The notes: generated by a model from the letters alone, not told the origin. Numbered from the stretch's first letter, positions 24,870-33,684 are shown. The stretch: DNA of 35,508 bases from Pseudoroseicyclus aestuarii (GCF_003217255.1 NZ_QJTE01000005.1:1-35508); one strand, 5' to 3'. Numbers and translations are program-made.

Positions 24870-26435
24870 CTAGGCCAGAGAGAAGACCTCGACAGTGCCG
24901 GTGCCGGTCTCGGGGGCGGGCAGGCGCAGCACGATCTCGTCGATCCCCTCCGCATCGCCGAAGGTGAAGAGGGTGATCTCCTCGGGGCCGTACTCGCCCG
25001 GATCCTCCGGGCGGTAAATCAGCGCCAGCTCGTCCAGCGTGTCATTGCCGTCCACGTCCCGGTCGACCACCCGGCGCAGGCGGAAGTTGTCGATGGTCAC
25101 GTCCTCTTCGGCACGGAACACCAGCGTATCGCCCTCATCCGCGTCGTAATCGGTGATATGGACCGTCTGACGGTTCTCGCCGTCGTGGAAGAAGCGGTCG
25201 GCGCCGGTGCCGCCGGTCACGACGTCGTCGTTGTTATCATAGCGGTCGTAGCCTCCCCCGGCGTTGATGAAATCGTCGCCCGCGCCGCCGAAGAGCGTGT
25301 CCGCGTAGGAGCCGCCGGTGATCACGTCGTCGCCCTCGCCGCCGAAGATGATATCGCGACCATCATCCCCTTCGAGCACGTCGTTGCCGCCCTGTCCGGC
25401 GATGATGTCGTCGCCGTCGCCGCCCCAGACGGTGTCGTCGCCGGCCATCCCCTCGAGCGTGTCGGCGCCGCTACCGCCGGCCGCGCGCCTCTCGTTGATG
25501 AAATCATCGCCGTCCCAGCCCAGGAGATGGTCGCCACCCTGCCCGCCGTAGAGTACGTCGTCCCCCTCGTTGCCCCAGAGGGTATCGGCCCCCTCGCCGC
25601 CGACGAGGGTATCGTTGCCGAAGCCGCCGGTCAGGCTGTCATCGCCGTAGCTGCCGATCAGCAGGTCGTTCCCGTTGCCCCCCGAGAGGGTATCGGCACC
25701 GTAATCGCCGCCCAGGCTGTCGTCGCCGTTGCCGCCCGAGAGGTCGTCGTTGAAAGGCGTGCCCCAGTTCCGGTCGGTCCCCTCGGTGCCCGTGACCGGC
25801 GCCTGGTCGAGATCGCTTTGCTGGACCTCGCCGTCGATGATGCGCAGCTGCAGCACCCCCTCGACGCCGGTATTGCCGGTCAGGCCGGAGAGATCCTCGC
25901 GCGCGACGAAGCGTTCGTCGAGAAGGGTCTGGCGGTTGTAGTACCCCGACGTGCCGAGGCCGACATCGAAGCCTTTGCGGTATTCCGGCGGCACGTCCAT
26001 CTCGCCGAAGCGCCAGATCACCTCGGCATCGCCGCCGCCCAGGTCGACCAGCTCGAGCTGGAAGGTGCTCAGCACCAGCTCTTCGCTAGTATAGCTGTAA
26101 AGCGGCACCGCGTTCCAGGTGACGGTGATCGAATCGCGCTCGGTCTGTTCGTCGAACCAGATCCCCGCCTTGGCCACGCCCTCGGGCAGCGTCCTGGTGT
26201 CGATAGGTGAATCGAAGGCATCGATGTAGGTGGTGTAGCGGTTCGCGCCCTGGAAATAGATCGTGCCGCTGGTATCGACGATGATCGCCTCGCTGGTGGT
26301 CTCACCGAGCCTCAGCCCCTCCTCGAAGATGCCGGTGATGTCGTAAGGCCCCCAGTCGGTGTGGGAGGCTCCCTGCGGGATCTTCGTGCCGCCGAAGGGC
26401 AGCAGGGCATTGCTCTCGACGTCGGTGAGCGGCAT
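24870..26435 (-). CDS. RTX calcium-binding protein with nidogen-like (NIDO) N-terminal domain
   Basis: 521 aa from the ATG at 26435, chosen for the GAGGAGA just upstream; an ORF extension of 20 residues lacks one. Residues about 30-190 resemble a nidogen-type extracellular domain: TSGTIYFQGANRYTTYI, AGIWFDEQTERDSITVTWNA, STFQLELVDLGGGDAEVIWR. Residues about 235-420 are roughly 20 RTX nonapeptides (GGNGDDSLGG, GGEGADTLWGNEGDDVLYGG) with one interruption (FINERRAAGGSG). The C-terminus (RFFHDGENRQTVHITDYDAD, LALIYRPEDPGEYGPEEITL) differs from the shared module of the neighbours. It would bind Ca2+ after type I secretion. It diverges from another NIDO-RTX gene with 151 bp between starts. Confidence 0.85.
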   Translation of the reverse strand: MPLTDVESNALLPFGGTKIPQGASHTDWGPYDITGIFEEGLRLGETTSEAIIVDTSGTIYFQGANRYTTYIDAFDSPIDTRTLPEGVAKAGIWFDEQTERDSITVTWNAVPLYSYTSEELVLSTFQLELVDLGGGDAEVIWRFGEMDVPPEYRKGFDVGLGTSGYYNRQTLLDERFVAREDLSGLTGNTGVEGVLQLRIIDGEVQQSDLDQAPVTGTEGTDRNWGTPFNDDLSGGNGDDSLGGDYGADTLSGGNGNDLLIGSYGDDSLTGGFGNDTLVGGEGADTLWGNEGDDVLYGGQGGDHLLGWDGDDFINERRAAGGSGADTLEGMAGDDTVWGGDGDDIIAGQGGNDVLEGDDGRDIIFGGEGDDVITGGSYADTLFGGAGDDFINAGGGYDRYDNNDDVVTGGTGADRFFHDGENRQTVHITDYDADEGDTLVFRAEEDVTIDNFRLRRVVDRDVDGNDTLDELALIYRPEDPGEYGPEEITLFTFGDAEGIDEIVLRLPAPETGTGTVEVFSLA

Positions 26436-26586
26436 GGGGGATCTCCTCGCGAAACGGGTGCGCCTCTTGAGGCCAGTCTTGGATGACCGGGGCATAGATG
26501 CAACCCAGAAGGGCAGAACGGGCGCGTTAACCCCGTCTCAGGCCCGGGCGGGGCAGAATGCCGGCCGGGGCTGAACGGGACGCGCG

Positions 26587-28260
26587 ATGGCCATCGGCGG
26601 AGACGGAAGGGTCCAGCGCGGCCTGGGCGGGCCGGCGGGGCTGGGCGAGATCGCGGTGCCGCGCGGCGACGACACCGCGCTGCGGCTGGATCTCTCGCCC
26701 GTCTTCGAGAATGGCATCGCCTTCTTCGGGTCGCGCCATGCCGCCGATGCCGCCTGGGTGAACACCAACGGCACGCTCAGCCTGGGGCGGGCACTGCCGG
26801 ATTACCCCACCGCGCCGCCGCAGGCCTCGCCGGGTCTCGACCTGATCGCCCCCTTCTGGGGCGACGTCGACACGCGGCTCGACGGGGAGGGGGCGGAAAG
26901 CGGCAGCATCTTCGTCGATATCGACGCCGCGCGCGACGTGGTCAGCGTCACCTGGCACAACGTCGGCGTCTACCGGCGCGACGCCACCCGCAGCAATCTG
27001 GTGCAGCTGCAGCTCTTCGACCGCGGCGGCGGCGATCTCGACATCGTCTTCCGCTACGAACGCATCGGCTGGACCCAAGGCACCGCAGAGGACGACGCCG
27101 GCGCGCGCGCCGGGCTGGCCGGGGCGCGGCTTTACGTGCCGCAGTGGCTGGCCAGCGATCCGGGGGCGCTGGCGGCGCTGCCGAAGACCGCCGGCAATAC
27201 CGGGCAGGCGGGGCTCTGGGTCTACGAGATGCGCGGCGGGCTGGTCGAGGGGATCAGCCTGACGGAGGGGCTGCGCCTGACCGGCGGCGCGGGGCCAGAT
27301 CTGCTCGAGGGCACCCCCGGCGACGACAGGCTCTCGGGCGGGGGCGGCGCCGATACGCTCGATGGCCGCGCGGGGGACGACAGCCTCTCGGGCGGGGCGG
27401 GGGCGGACCTGCTGGCCGGCGGCGCCGGAGAGGACATCCTCGCGGGGAACGAGGGGGACGACAGGCTCTATGGCGGCAGCGAGGACGACCGCCTGTTCGG
27501 CGGCGCGGGGGACGACCTGATCGAAGGCAATGACGGCGCCGATATCCTGACCGGCGATGCCGGCGACGATAGCCTCTCGGGCGGGGCGGGGGACGATACG
27601 CTCTGGGGCGGGCCGGGGGCGGACCGTCTCGACGGCGGGGCAGGACGGGACCTGCTGCGGGCCGGCGACGGCCGCGACATCCTGATCGGAGGGGCTGGCG
27701 ACGACCGGCTCAAGGGCGGTGCCTCGGCGGCGGACCTGCGCGACACGCTCTATGGCGGGGCAGGGGACGACCTGCTGGACGGCGGCCACGGCAACGATGT
27801 GCTGCATGGCGGGACCGGCGCCGACGCACTGACGGGCGGCTTCGGCTCGGACACGCTGATCGGCAACGAGGGCGCCGATATCCTCTCGGGTGGCGCGCTG
27901 AGCGACCTGCTCTACGGCAACGACGGCTTCGACTTCTTCAACGGCGGCTTCGGCTTCGACCGGATGAACGGCGGCGCGGGGCCCGACCGCTTCTTCCATC
28001 TCGGGGTGGCCGATCACGGCAGCGACTGGATCCAGGATTACTCGGGCGCCGAGGGCGACCGGCTGGTCTGGGGCGGTGGCCAGGCCGGGCCGGCGCGGTT
28101 CCAGGTGAACTACGCCGATACCCCCCGCGCCGGCGCCCCCGGCGTCTCGGAGGCCTTCGTCATCGACAGGGCCACGGGGCAGATCCTCTGGGCGCTGGTC
28201 GACGGCGCGCAGGAAGTGATCCGGGTGCAGGTGGGAGCCGACGTCTTCGTCATCGCCTGA
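26587..28260 (+). CDS. RTX calcium-binding protein: NIDO domain plus shared C-terminal module
   Basis: 557 aa. Residues about 35-235 are a clear nidogen-like domain (WVNTNGTLSLG, DLIAPFWGDVDTRLDG, VVSVTWHNVGVYRRDATRSN, QLQLFDRGGGDLDIVFRYER). Residues about 237-375 are a long run of RTX nonapeptides (GGAGADLLAGGAGEDILAGN, GGSEDDRLFGGAGDDLIEGN). From 27715 to the stop comes the 181-residue module shared with the next genes (ADLRDTLYGGAGDDLLDGGH, FDFFNGGFGFDRMNGG, FFHLGVADHGSDWIQDYSGA, VQVGADVFVIA). There is no N-terminal signal peptide, as expected for type I secretion. NIDO domains occur in extracellular adhesion and matrix proteins, so surface attachment is a fair inference. It is the first of the plus-strand array. 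Confidence 0.88.
   Translation: MAIGGDGRVQRGLGGPAGLGEIAVPRGDDTALRLDLSPVFENGIAFFGSRHAADAAWVNTNGTLSLGRALPDYPTAPPQASPGLDLIAPFWGDVDTRLDGEGAESGSIFVDIDAARDVVSVTWHNVGVYRRDATRSNLVQLQLFDRGGGDLDIVFRYERIGWTQGTAEDDAGARAGLAGARLYVPQWLASDPGALAALPKTAGNTGQAGLWVYEMRGGLVEGISLTEGLRLTGGAGPDLLEGTPGDDRLSGGGGADTLDGRAGDDSLSGGAGADLLAGGAGEDILAGNEGDDRLYGGSEDDRLFGGAGDDLIEGNDGADILTGDAGDDSLSGGAGDDTLWGGPGADRLDGGAGRDLLRAGDGRDILIGGAGDDRLKGGASAADLRDTLYGGAGDDLLDGGHGNDVLHGGTGADALTGGFGSDTLIGNEGADILSGGALSDLLYGNDGFDFFNGGFGFDRMNGGAGPDRFFHLGVADHGSDWIQDYSGAEGDRLVWGGGQAGPARFQVNYADTPRAGAPGVSEAFVIDRATGQILWALVDGAQEVIRVQVGADVFVIA
27715..28260 (+). repeat. Shared RTX C-terminal module, copy 1 (546 bp)
   Basis: First complete copy in the window of the colinear module that also ends the genes at 28341, 30005 and 31735. 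It starts at GGAS-x-ADLRD and runs to the stop codon. It is the most divergent of the four complete copies (DTLYGG for DVIYGG, LLDGGHGND for RIDGGYGND). Confidence 0.85.
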
Positions 28261-28287
28261 GGCGTTTCTTCTTTCGGTTGACGATAC

Positions 28288-28302
28288 GGCTAAAAACTAG
28301 CC
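28288..28302 (+). terminator. Small stem-loop with T-rich tail after the NIDO-RTX gene
   Basis: GGCTA and TAGCC flank a 5-nt loop (28288-28302), followed by TTCTCTT. Short stem; a weak terminator for the preceding gene at best. Confidence 0.3.
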
Positions 28303-28307
28303 TTCTC

Positions 28308-28325
28308 TTGAAGCAGCAGCTTCAA
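28308..28325. promoter_or_regulatory. Inverted repeat 15 nt before the AT-rich RTX gene start
   Basis: TTGAAGC (28308-28314) and GCTTCAA (28319-28325) form a 7-bp dyad with a 4-nt spacer just upstream of the ATG at 28341. It could be an operator or an RNA hairpin limiting access to the start; function unknown. Confidence 0.35.
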
Positions 28326-28340
28326 CGACGGATTTTGTAC

Positions 28341-29867
28341 ATGCGCCTTGTTTCCCAGTCCTCTGTTCTCGACCTCTCTGGCGATGACCTTTTTCCGCCT
28401 AATACATTTTGGGACACCTTGCCACAAAATCAGGATTATCTGGTACAGGAATTGCCGGTAGGTCAAGACGTAATGGCATGGCTGCACGCGCCGGAGTCAT
28501 TCTCATTAGACGTAGATACCTACCAACTAAATCTTGATGCGGCAGACACATATCGGATTGTCATCGACACGGATGACACGGACCACTTTAGCGGCTATAT
28601 TGGAATTACGCTGTGGACCAATGAAGGTCGTTACAGGGATTTGCTGCTCAACACGGGTGGTCTAGACGAAGACAAACGTGCCGTTTCAGAAAATTTTACG
28701 GCTGAAACGAACGGCGGTCATATCCTTTTCACAAAAATTCGCGACAGCGCCTATGATGGCGGCGCGGTCCCTTACCAGATCAAGGTTGAGCGGGTTGAAG
28801 ACAGAACTCCCTGGTCGCTCGACTTGAAGGCCACCCCTACCGGTGCGGAGGCAATCCTGCGAGCAGGAGACGCGGTCGTGCAAGCCGGAACAAATATTTC
28901 AGTCACCCTAGAATTCGACACCAAGAACCTCAGTTACGAGGAAATAGCGCTCCTGCACTCGGGCTCGCGCAGCACTAGCACAAGCATTATAAATGATACG
29001 CTCAGTCTCACCATCCGAATGGCATTAGCCGATGCCGTCAGTTTGGAAGATGTACTGTCGATTAAGTTCGCCAGCTCGGCCAAAGGCGCTCTTACTCTTG
29101 AATCAGCCAATATCAGGATTGACGGGACAAGCGTTCCCTTAAACGAGCCCGAGCCTCTGATCACTGGAAGCGATCTGTATATCGAAGGGGACGAGGCTGA
29201 CAATATATTGACCGGCACCGTCGCCGATAACGAAATTATCGGCCTCGGCGGCGATGACAGGCTTTCGGGCGGCGACGGGGCCGATACGCTTTCGGGCGGG
29301 GAGGGCGACGATCTGCTCTACGGCGGCGCCTCGATGGCAGACCTGCGCGACGTGATCTATGGCGGCGCCGGGGATGACCGGATCGACGGCGGCTACGGCA
29401 ACGACCTGCTCTACGGCGGAACCGGGGCCGACGAGATCGCGGGCGGCTTCGGCGCGGATACCGTGATCGGCAACGAGGGCGCGGACATTCTGACCGGCGG
29501 CGCGCTCGGCGACATTCTGGTGGGCGGCGACGGCTTCGATTTCCTGAACGGCGGCTTCGGGCACGACCGGATGAACGGCGGTGAGGGGCCGGATCGCTTC
29601 TTCCACCTCGGCGTCTTCGACCATGGCAGCGACTGGGTGCAGGATTATTCCAGCGCCGAGGGCGACCGGCTGGTCTGGGGCGGCGGAGAGGCCGGGGCGG
29701 CGCGGTTCCAGGTGAACTACGCAGACACCCCGAACGCGGGCGCCGCTGGCACGCAGGAGGCCTTCGTCATCGACAAGGCGACGGGGCAGATCCTCTGGGC
29801 GCTGGTCGATGGCGCCGACGAGGTGATCCGGGTGCAGGTGGGCGCGGACGTCTTCGAGATCGCCTGA
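28341..29867 (+). CDS. RTX protein: AT-rich novel N-terminal region plus shared C-terminal module
   Basis: 508 aa from the ATG at 28341; a TTG at 28278 is in frame but less likely. Residues about 1-295 have no family I can name: mixed beta-rich sequence (SFSLDVDTYQLNLDAADTYR, VIDTDDTDHFSGYIGITLW, SVTLEFDTKNLSYEEIALL) that looks like one or two jelly-roll or pre-peptidase C-terminal-like beta-sandwiches. RTX nonapeptides start near GSDLYIEGDEADNILTG. From 29322 the shared 546-bp module follows. Base composition breaks sharply: 28381-28440 has 26 G+C of 60, while 29341-29400 has 42 of 60, and codons such as TTA, ATA and GTA appear only in the first part. So the N-terminal region and its upstream DNA look acquired, joined to a resident tail. 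Confidence 0.85.
   Translation: MRLVSQSSVLDLSGDDLFPPNTFWDTLPQNQDYLVQELPVGQDVMAWLHAPESFSLDVDTYQLNLDAADTYRIVIDTDDTDHFSGYIGITLWTNEGRYRDLLLNTGGLDEDKRAVSENFTAETNGGHILFTKIRDSAYDGGAVPYQIKVERVEDRTPWSLDLKATPTGAEAILRAGDAVVQAGTNISVTLEFDTKNLSYEEIALLHSGSRSTSTSIINDTLSLTIRMALADAVSLEDVLSIKFASSAKGALTLESANIRIDGTSVPLNEPEPLITGSDLYIEGDEADNILTGTVADNEIIGLGGDDRLSGGDGADTLSGGEGDDLLYGGASMADLRDVIYGGAGDDRIDGGYGNDLLYGGTGADEIAGGFGADTVIGNEGADILTGGALGDILVGGDGFDFLNGGFGHDRMNGGEGPDRFFHLGVFDHGSDWVQDYSSAEGDRLVWGGGEAGAARFQVNYADTPNAGAAGTQEAFVIDKATGQILWALVDGADEVIRVQVGADVFEIA
29322..29867 (+). repeat. Shared RTX C-terminal module, copy 2 (546 bp)
   Basis: Exactly the length of copy 1 and colinear with copies 3 and 4. Starts GGASMADLRDVIYGGAGDDR and ends VQVGADVFEIA. 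Its G+C content is typical of the locus although the rest of this gene is AT-rich. Confidence 0.88.
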
Positions 29868-29880
29868 GCCGGGGTTTGAA

Positions 29881-29915
29881 CCGGGACCGGGGCGACGGAT
29901 CGCCGGCGGTCCCGG
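29881..29915. terminator. Hairpin after the AT-rich RTX gene
   Basis: CCGGGACCG (29881-29889) pairs with CGGTCCCGG (29907-29915); inside, GCGA and TCGC can form a second short stem. It lies 13 bp after the stop. No T-tract. Confidence 0.45.
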
Positions 29916-30004
29916 CATGATCCCGTCCGAAGGCCACAATCCGGCCATCCTGCCGCCAAAGCCGCCGGTATCAATCGCTGCGACCCCTATGACGAGGCCG
30001 CGCG

Positions 30005-31567
30005 ATGTCCACGATCCTGCCCACCGCCTGGGAACAGCTGACCCTCGAACTGATAAACCGCACCCGGGCCGATCCCGGCGGCGAGGCGGCGCGGCTGCTC
30101 TCCACGGACAATCAGGGGATCGCGCAGGCGCTGGCCTATTTCGACGTCGACGAGGCGCTCTTCACCCAACAGATGGAGGCCTTCGATCCTGCCGCGCCGC
30201 TGGCCTGGAACCCGAACCTGGCCCGCTCGGCCGAGACCCATACCGACCTGATGATCCAGTACGACCGGCAGTCCCACAACCTGCCCGGAGAGCCCTTGTT
30301 GGGGGCGCGGATCGCCGATGCCGGCTACCGCTACAGCAGCGCCGCCGAGAACATCTACGCCTATGTCGAGGATCCGCTGCAGGCGCATGGCGGCTTCGTC
30401 ATCGACTGGGGCCAGGGGCCGGGCGGGATGCAGGATCCGGCCGGCCACCGGCTGACCATCATGAATGCCAAGTTCACCGAGATCGGCATCGCCATCGCCG
30501 AGGTGCCCGAGGCCGGGGCCGCGATCGGCCCCTATGCCACCACCCAGCACTTCGGCACCCGGGCGGATGACGCCCCGCAGCTTCTGGGCGTGGTGATCGC
30601 GGATGCCGATGGCGACGCCTTCTACGACATCGGCGAGGGGCTGGGCGGCATCACCGTGACCGCCACCGGCGCCTCGGGCACCTTCTCGACCACCAGCTGG
30701 GCCGCGGGCGGCTACCAGATGGCGCTGCCCTCGGGCCGCTACGAGGTCACCTTCACCGGCCCCGGCCTCGATGGGCAGGTGGTCCGCCAGGTCGAAATGA
30801 GCGGGGTGAACCTCGATCTCGACGTGCTGGCCCGGCAGGCACAGCCTGTGCCGGGCGCGCCCTCGGGCGGCAACGACCGGGTCATGGGCACCGAGGGGCC
30901 CGACATGCTGTCGCTGCTGGCCGGCAACGATCTGGCCCGCGGCTTCGGCGGCGACGACAGGCTGACCGGCGGACTCGGGGCCGATACGCTCGACGGCGGC
31001 GCGGGCAACGATATCCTGATCGGCGGGCCGGGCGAGGGCGACCTGCGCGACGTGATCTACGGCGGCGCCGGGAACGACCGGATCGACGGCGGCTACGGCA
31101 ACGACCAGCTTCACGGCGGGGCGGGGGCCGACGACATCGCGGGCGGCTTCGGCGCAGACACGGTGATCGGCAACGAAGGCGCCGACGTCCTGACCGGCGG
31201 CGCCTTTGGCGACATGCTGGTGGGCGGCGACGGCTTCGATTTCCTCAACGGCGGCTTCGGCTCGGACAGGCTGAACGGCGGGGCGGGGCCGGACCGGTTC
31301 TTCCACCTCGGGGTGGCGGATCACGGCAGCGACTGGATCCAGGATTACGCGGGCGCCGAGGGCGACCGTCTGGTCTGGGGCGGCGGAGAGGCCGGGGCGG
31401 CGCGGTTCCAGGTGAACTATGCCGATACGCCAAACGCGGGGGCAGCCGGGACCCAGGAGGCCTTCGTCATCGACAAGGCGACCGGGCAGGTCCTCTGGGC
31501 GCTGGTCGACAGCGCGGACGAGACGATCCGGGTGCAGGTGGGCACAGACGTCTTCGAGATCGCCTGA
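30005..31567 (+). CDS. RTX protein: CAP/SCP domain, beta-sandwich, shared C-terminal module
   Basis: 520 aa, ATG at 30005 with GACGAGG before it. Residues about 8-175 are a CAP (SCP/PR-1, bacterial YkwD-like) domain: LTLELINRTRADPGGEAARL, LARSAETHTDLMI, YSSAAENIYAY and HRLTIMNAKFTEIGIAIA, with His and Glu residues in the usual cleft places. Residues about 195-275 (LLGVVIADADGDAFYDIGEG, GITVTATGASGTFSTTSW, YEVTFTGPGLDG) resemble a carboxypeptidase-regulatory or SdrD-B-like beta-sandwich. RTX nonapeptides and the shared module follow. It lacks a signal peptide, so type I secretion is expected. The catalytic or binding role of bacterial CAP domains is not settled. Confidence 0.88.
   Translation: MSTILPTAWEQLTLELINRTRADPGGEAARLLSTDNQGIAQALAYFDVDEALFTQQMEAFDPAAPLAWNPNLARSAETHTDLMIQYDRQSHNLPGEPLLGARIADAGYRYSSAAENIYAYVEDPLQAHGGFVIDWGQGPGGMQDPAGHRLTIMNAKFTEIGIAIAEVPEAGAAIGPYATTQHFGTRADDAPQLLGVVIADADGDAFYDIGEGLGGITVTATGASGTFSTTSWAAGGYQMALPSGRYEVTFTGPGLDGQVVRQVEMSGVNLDLDVLARQAQPVPGAPSGGNDRVMGTEGPDMLSLLAGNDLARGFGGDDRLTGGLGADTLDGGAGNDILIGGPGEGDLRDVIYGGAGNDRIDGGYGNDQLHGGAGADDIAGGFGADTVIGNEGADVLTGGAFGDMLVGGDGFDFLNGGFGSDRLNGGAGPDRFFHLGVADHGSDWIQDYAGAEGDRLVWGGGEAGAARFQVNYADTPNAGAAGTQEAFVIDKATGQVLWALVDSADETIRVQVGTDVFEIA
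31022..31567 (+). repeat. Shared RTX C-terminal module, copy 3 (546 bp)
   Basis: Colinear with copies 1, 2 and 4. Bases 31016-31120 are identical to 35402-35506 in the partial copy at the window end (105 bp), pointing to recent duplication or gene conversion. Confidence 0.9.
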
Positions 31568-31582
31568 GCCGGGGGCAGCTCG

Positions 31583-31608
31583 GCTCCGGGGCGGCCCGCG
31601 CCCGGAGC
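31583..31608. terminator. Hairpin after the CAP-RTX gene
   Basis: GCTCCGGG (31583-31590) pairs with CCCGGAGC (31601-31608) over a 10-nt loop, 16 bp after the stop. GC-rich and without a T-tract. Confidence 0.4.
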
Positions 31609-31734
31609 GGGAACCCGCCTTTCGTGGGCGAAAGCCCGCCGGCTTTGCGCGGCGCCCCATCCTGTCGTTCTTCCGCCATGCGGCCCGGTTAATCCTGCCG
31701 CCAGAGCGGATCGACAGAACCGGAGTGCGGCAGG

Positions 31735-33684
31735 ATGAGCGCAGAGTTCAGGGTCAACCAGTACCAGGACAACTGGCAGCGAGAGCCCGACGTCATGGCC
31801 CTGGCCGACGGCGGCTTTCGCATCTTCTACGAAAGCTACGTCAACGATTACGGCGAGGGGCCCGCGGCCACGGTGATCGCCACGCGGCGCTACGACGCCG
31901 CCGGCCGGGCCGTGACCGAGGAGAGCCTGATCTCCGGAACCGACGGCACCAAGTCCGACGACGTGCGCGCCACGCGGCTGACCGACGGCGCCTATGCGGT
32001 GACCTGGGTCTTCGACGATTACGACGACATCCTCAGCACGCGCGACCGCGCCTTCGTGCAGGTCTTCGAGGCGGACGGCAGCGCCCGCAGCGCGGCGGTG
32101 CGTGTCGACAGCCTGCCCGCCAACAACGCCGTGCTGCCCGAGGTCGTCGCCACGCGGGGCGGCGGCTTCACCGTGGTCTTCGACCTCGACCGTTCCACAG
32201 GCAGCTTCGACGACATCTTCGCCCAGGACTTCGACGCCCAGGCGCGCAAGATCGGCGGCAACCGGCTGCTCAACACCGTCTCGAACCAGTTCGACGAGAT
32301 CACCGCCCGCAGCGCCCAGCTGACGGGCGGCGGCACGGTGACGATCTGGAACAGCGAGGGCGCCATCACGGTGCCCGGCGGCGTGGGGCAGAACCAGATC
32401 CGCGCGACCATCACCGATGCCGGGGGCCGGGTGATCCGCGCCGATGTCGGGCTCTACGAGAACTACGGCTCGGTCGGCAGCGGCTCGGGCGCGGGCTACG
32501 ACGTCGCGGCGCTGGCGGGCGGCGGCTTCGCCACCGTCAACATGAACTACGACCACGACCTCGGCCTCGATACGCCCGAGGCCTCCTATCACACGATGCT
32601 GCGCATCTTCGACGCCGCCGGGGGCGCGGCGCGCGCGCCAGTCACGGTGTTCGCCGGGGACGACCTGCCGCGGGAGGCGCGCCTCGCCCAGCTTGCGACC
32701 GGCGAGATCGTCGTAGTCTGGTCGCAGCAGGACGATGCCCCCGGTGTGATCGGCGACAGCATCTACGGGCGCGTCTTCACCGCCAGCGGCGCCGCGCTGA
32801 CCGCGCGGTTCGAGATCTCGACCGACCGCTACAATTACGACGACCAGGCCGACCCCGAGATCGCCGCCCTGGCGGGGGGCGGCTTCGTCGTCACCTATAC
32901 CTCCGACTCCGTCGATGCCGACGACGGCGGCGTCGCCGCCCGCCTCTTCGGACGCGGCACGGCGGGGGCCGACAGGCTATCGGTCGATGTCTCCGGCCAG
33001 ATGGCCGGCCTCGGCGGCGACGACGTGCTGACCGGGGACGGACGCGCGAACCGGATCTCGGGCGGCGCGGGGCGCGACACGATCCGGGGCGGCGACGGCG
33101 CCGACAGCCTGGACGGCGGGACGGGCGACGACGTGATCTTCGGCGGCGCCTCGCGGGCGGACCTGCGCGACGTGATCACTGGCGGCGTAGGCGACGACCG
33201 GATCGACGGCGGCTATGGCAACGACCTGCTCTATGGCGGGGCGGGGGCCGACGAGATCGCCGGCGGCTTCGGCGCCGATACGGTGATCGGCAACGAAGGC
33301 GCCGACGTACTGACCGGCGGCGCCTTTGGCGACATGCTAGTGGGGGGCGACGGTTTCGATTTCCTCAACGGCGGCTTCGGCTCCGACCGGCTGGTCGGAG
33401 GCGCGGGGCCGGACCGGTTCTACCATCTCGGCGTGGCCGGCCATGGCAACGACTGGATCCAGGACTATTCGGGCGCCGAGGGCGACCGGCTGGTCTGGGG
33501 CGGCGGGCAGGCCGGGGCGGGGCGGTTCCAGGTGAACTATGCGGCGACGCCGGGCGCCGGGGCGGCCTGGACCCAGGAGGCCTTCGTCATCGACAAGGCG
33601 ACGGGGCAGATCCTCTGGGCGCTGGTCGACGGCGCGGAGGAGACGATCCGGCTGCAGGTGGGGACAGACATATACGAGCTATGA
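31735..33684 (+). CDS. RTX protein: beta-propeller-like repeats plus shared C-terminal module
   Basis: 649 aa. Residues about 1-410 contain repeated units with the pattern P-x-V-x2-L-x-GGF-x-V-x-(W/F/Y) followed by a D-rich turn and an F-x2-xG strand (VMALADGGFRIFYES, EVVATRGGGFTVVFDLD, DVAALAGGGFATVNMNYDHD, EIAALAGGGFVVTYTSDSVD), typical of a secreted propeller. RTX nonapeptides start near GTAGADRLSVDV, and the shared module runs from 33142. Its tail ends TDIYEL where the others end TDVFEIA: a small change near the stop (GAGCTATGA) removes one codon. CGGAG lies 9 nt before the ATG. ATCCTGCCGCCA upstream (31692) also occurs upstream of the CAP-RTX gene (29947), so the two genes may share control or ancestry. 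Confidence 0.86.
   Translation: MSAEFRVNQYQDNWQREPDVMALADGGFRIFYESYVNDYGEGPAATVIATRRYDAAGRAVTEESLISGTDGTKSDDVRATRLTDGAYAVTWVFDDYDDILSTRDRAFVQVFEADGSARSAAVRVDSLPANNAVLPEVVATRGGGFTVVFDLDRSTGSFDDIFAQDFDAQARKIGGNRLLNTVSNQFDEITARSAQLTGGGTVTIWNSEGAITVPGGVGQNQIRATITDAGGRVIRADVGLYENYGSVGSGSGAGYDVAALAGGGFATVNMNYDHDLGLDTPEASYHTMLRIFDAAGGAARAPVTVFAGDDLPREARLAQLATGEIVVVWSQQDDAPGVIGDSIYGRVFTASGAALTARFEISTDRYNYDDQADPEIAALAGGGFVVTYTSDSVDADDGGVAARLFGRGTAGADRLSVDVSGQMAGLGGDDVLTGDGRANRISGGAGRDTIRGGDGADSLDGGTGDDVIFGGASRADLRDVITGGVGDDRIDGGYGNDLLYGGAGADEIAGGFGADTVIGNEGADVLTGGAFGDMLVGGDGFDFLNGGFGSDRLVGGAGPDRFYHLGVAGHGNDWIQDYSGAEGDRLVWGGGQAGAGRFQVNYAATPGAGAAWTQEAFVIDKATGQILWALVDGAEETIRLQVGTDIYEL
33142..33684 (+). 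repeat. Shared RTX C-terminal module, copy 4 (543 bp)
   Basis: Colinear with copies 1-3 and one codon shorter because of the altered end. The stretch at 33321-33382 differs by only a few bases from 31201-31262 in copy 3. Confidence 0.88.

Noticed and set aside
25158-26210. 350-codon plus-strand frame rich in Val/Ala/Ile
   Set aside because: It is the complement of the RTX nonapeptide repeats on the minus strand and has only their periodicity.
27280-28020. Regular short repeats that might be a CRISPR array
   Set aside because: The period is 27 bp with no unique spacers, and the frame translates to GGxGxDxLx nonapeptides; it is RTX coding sequence.
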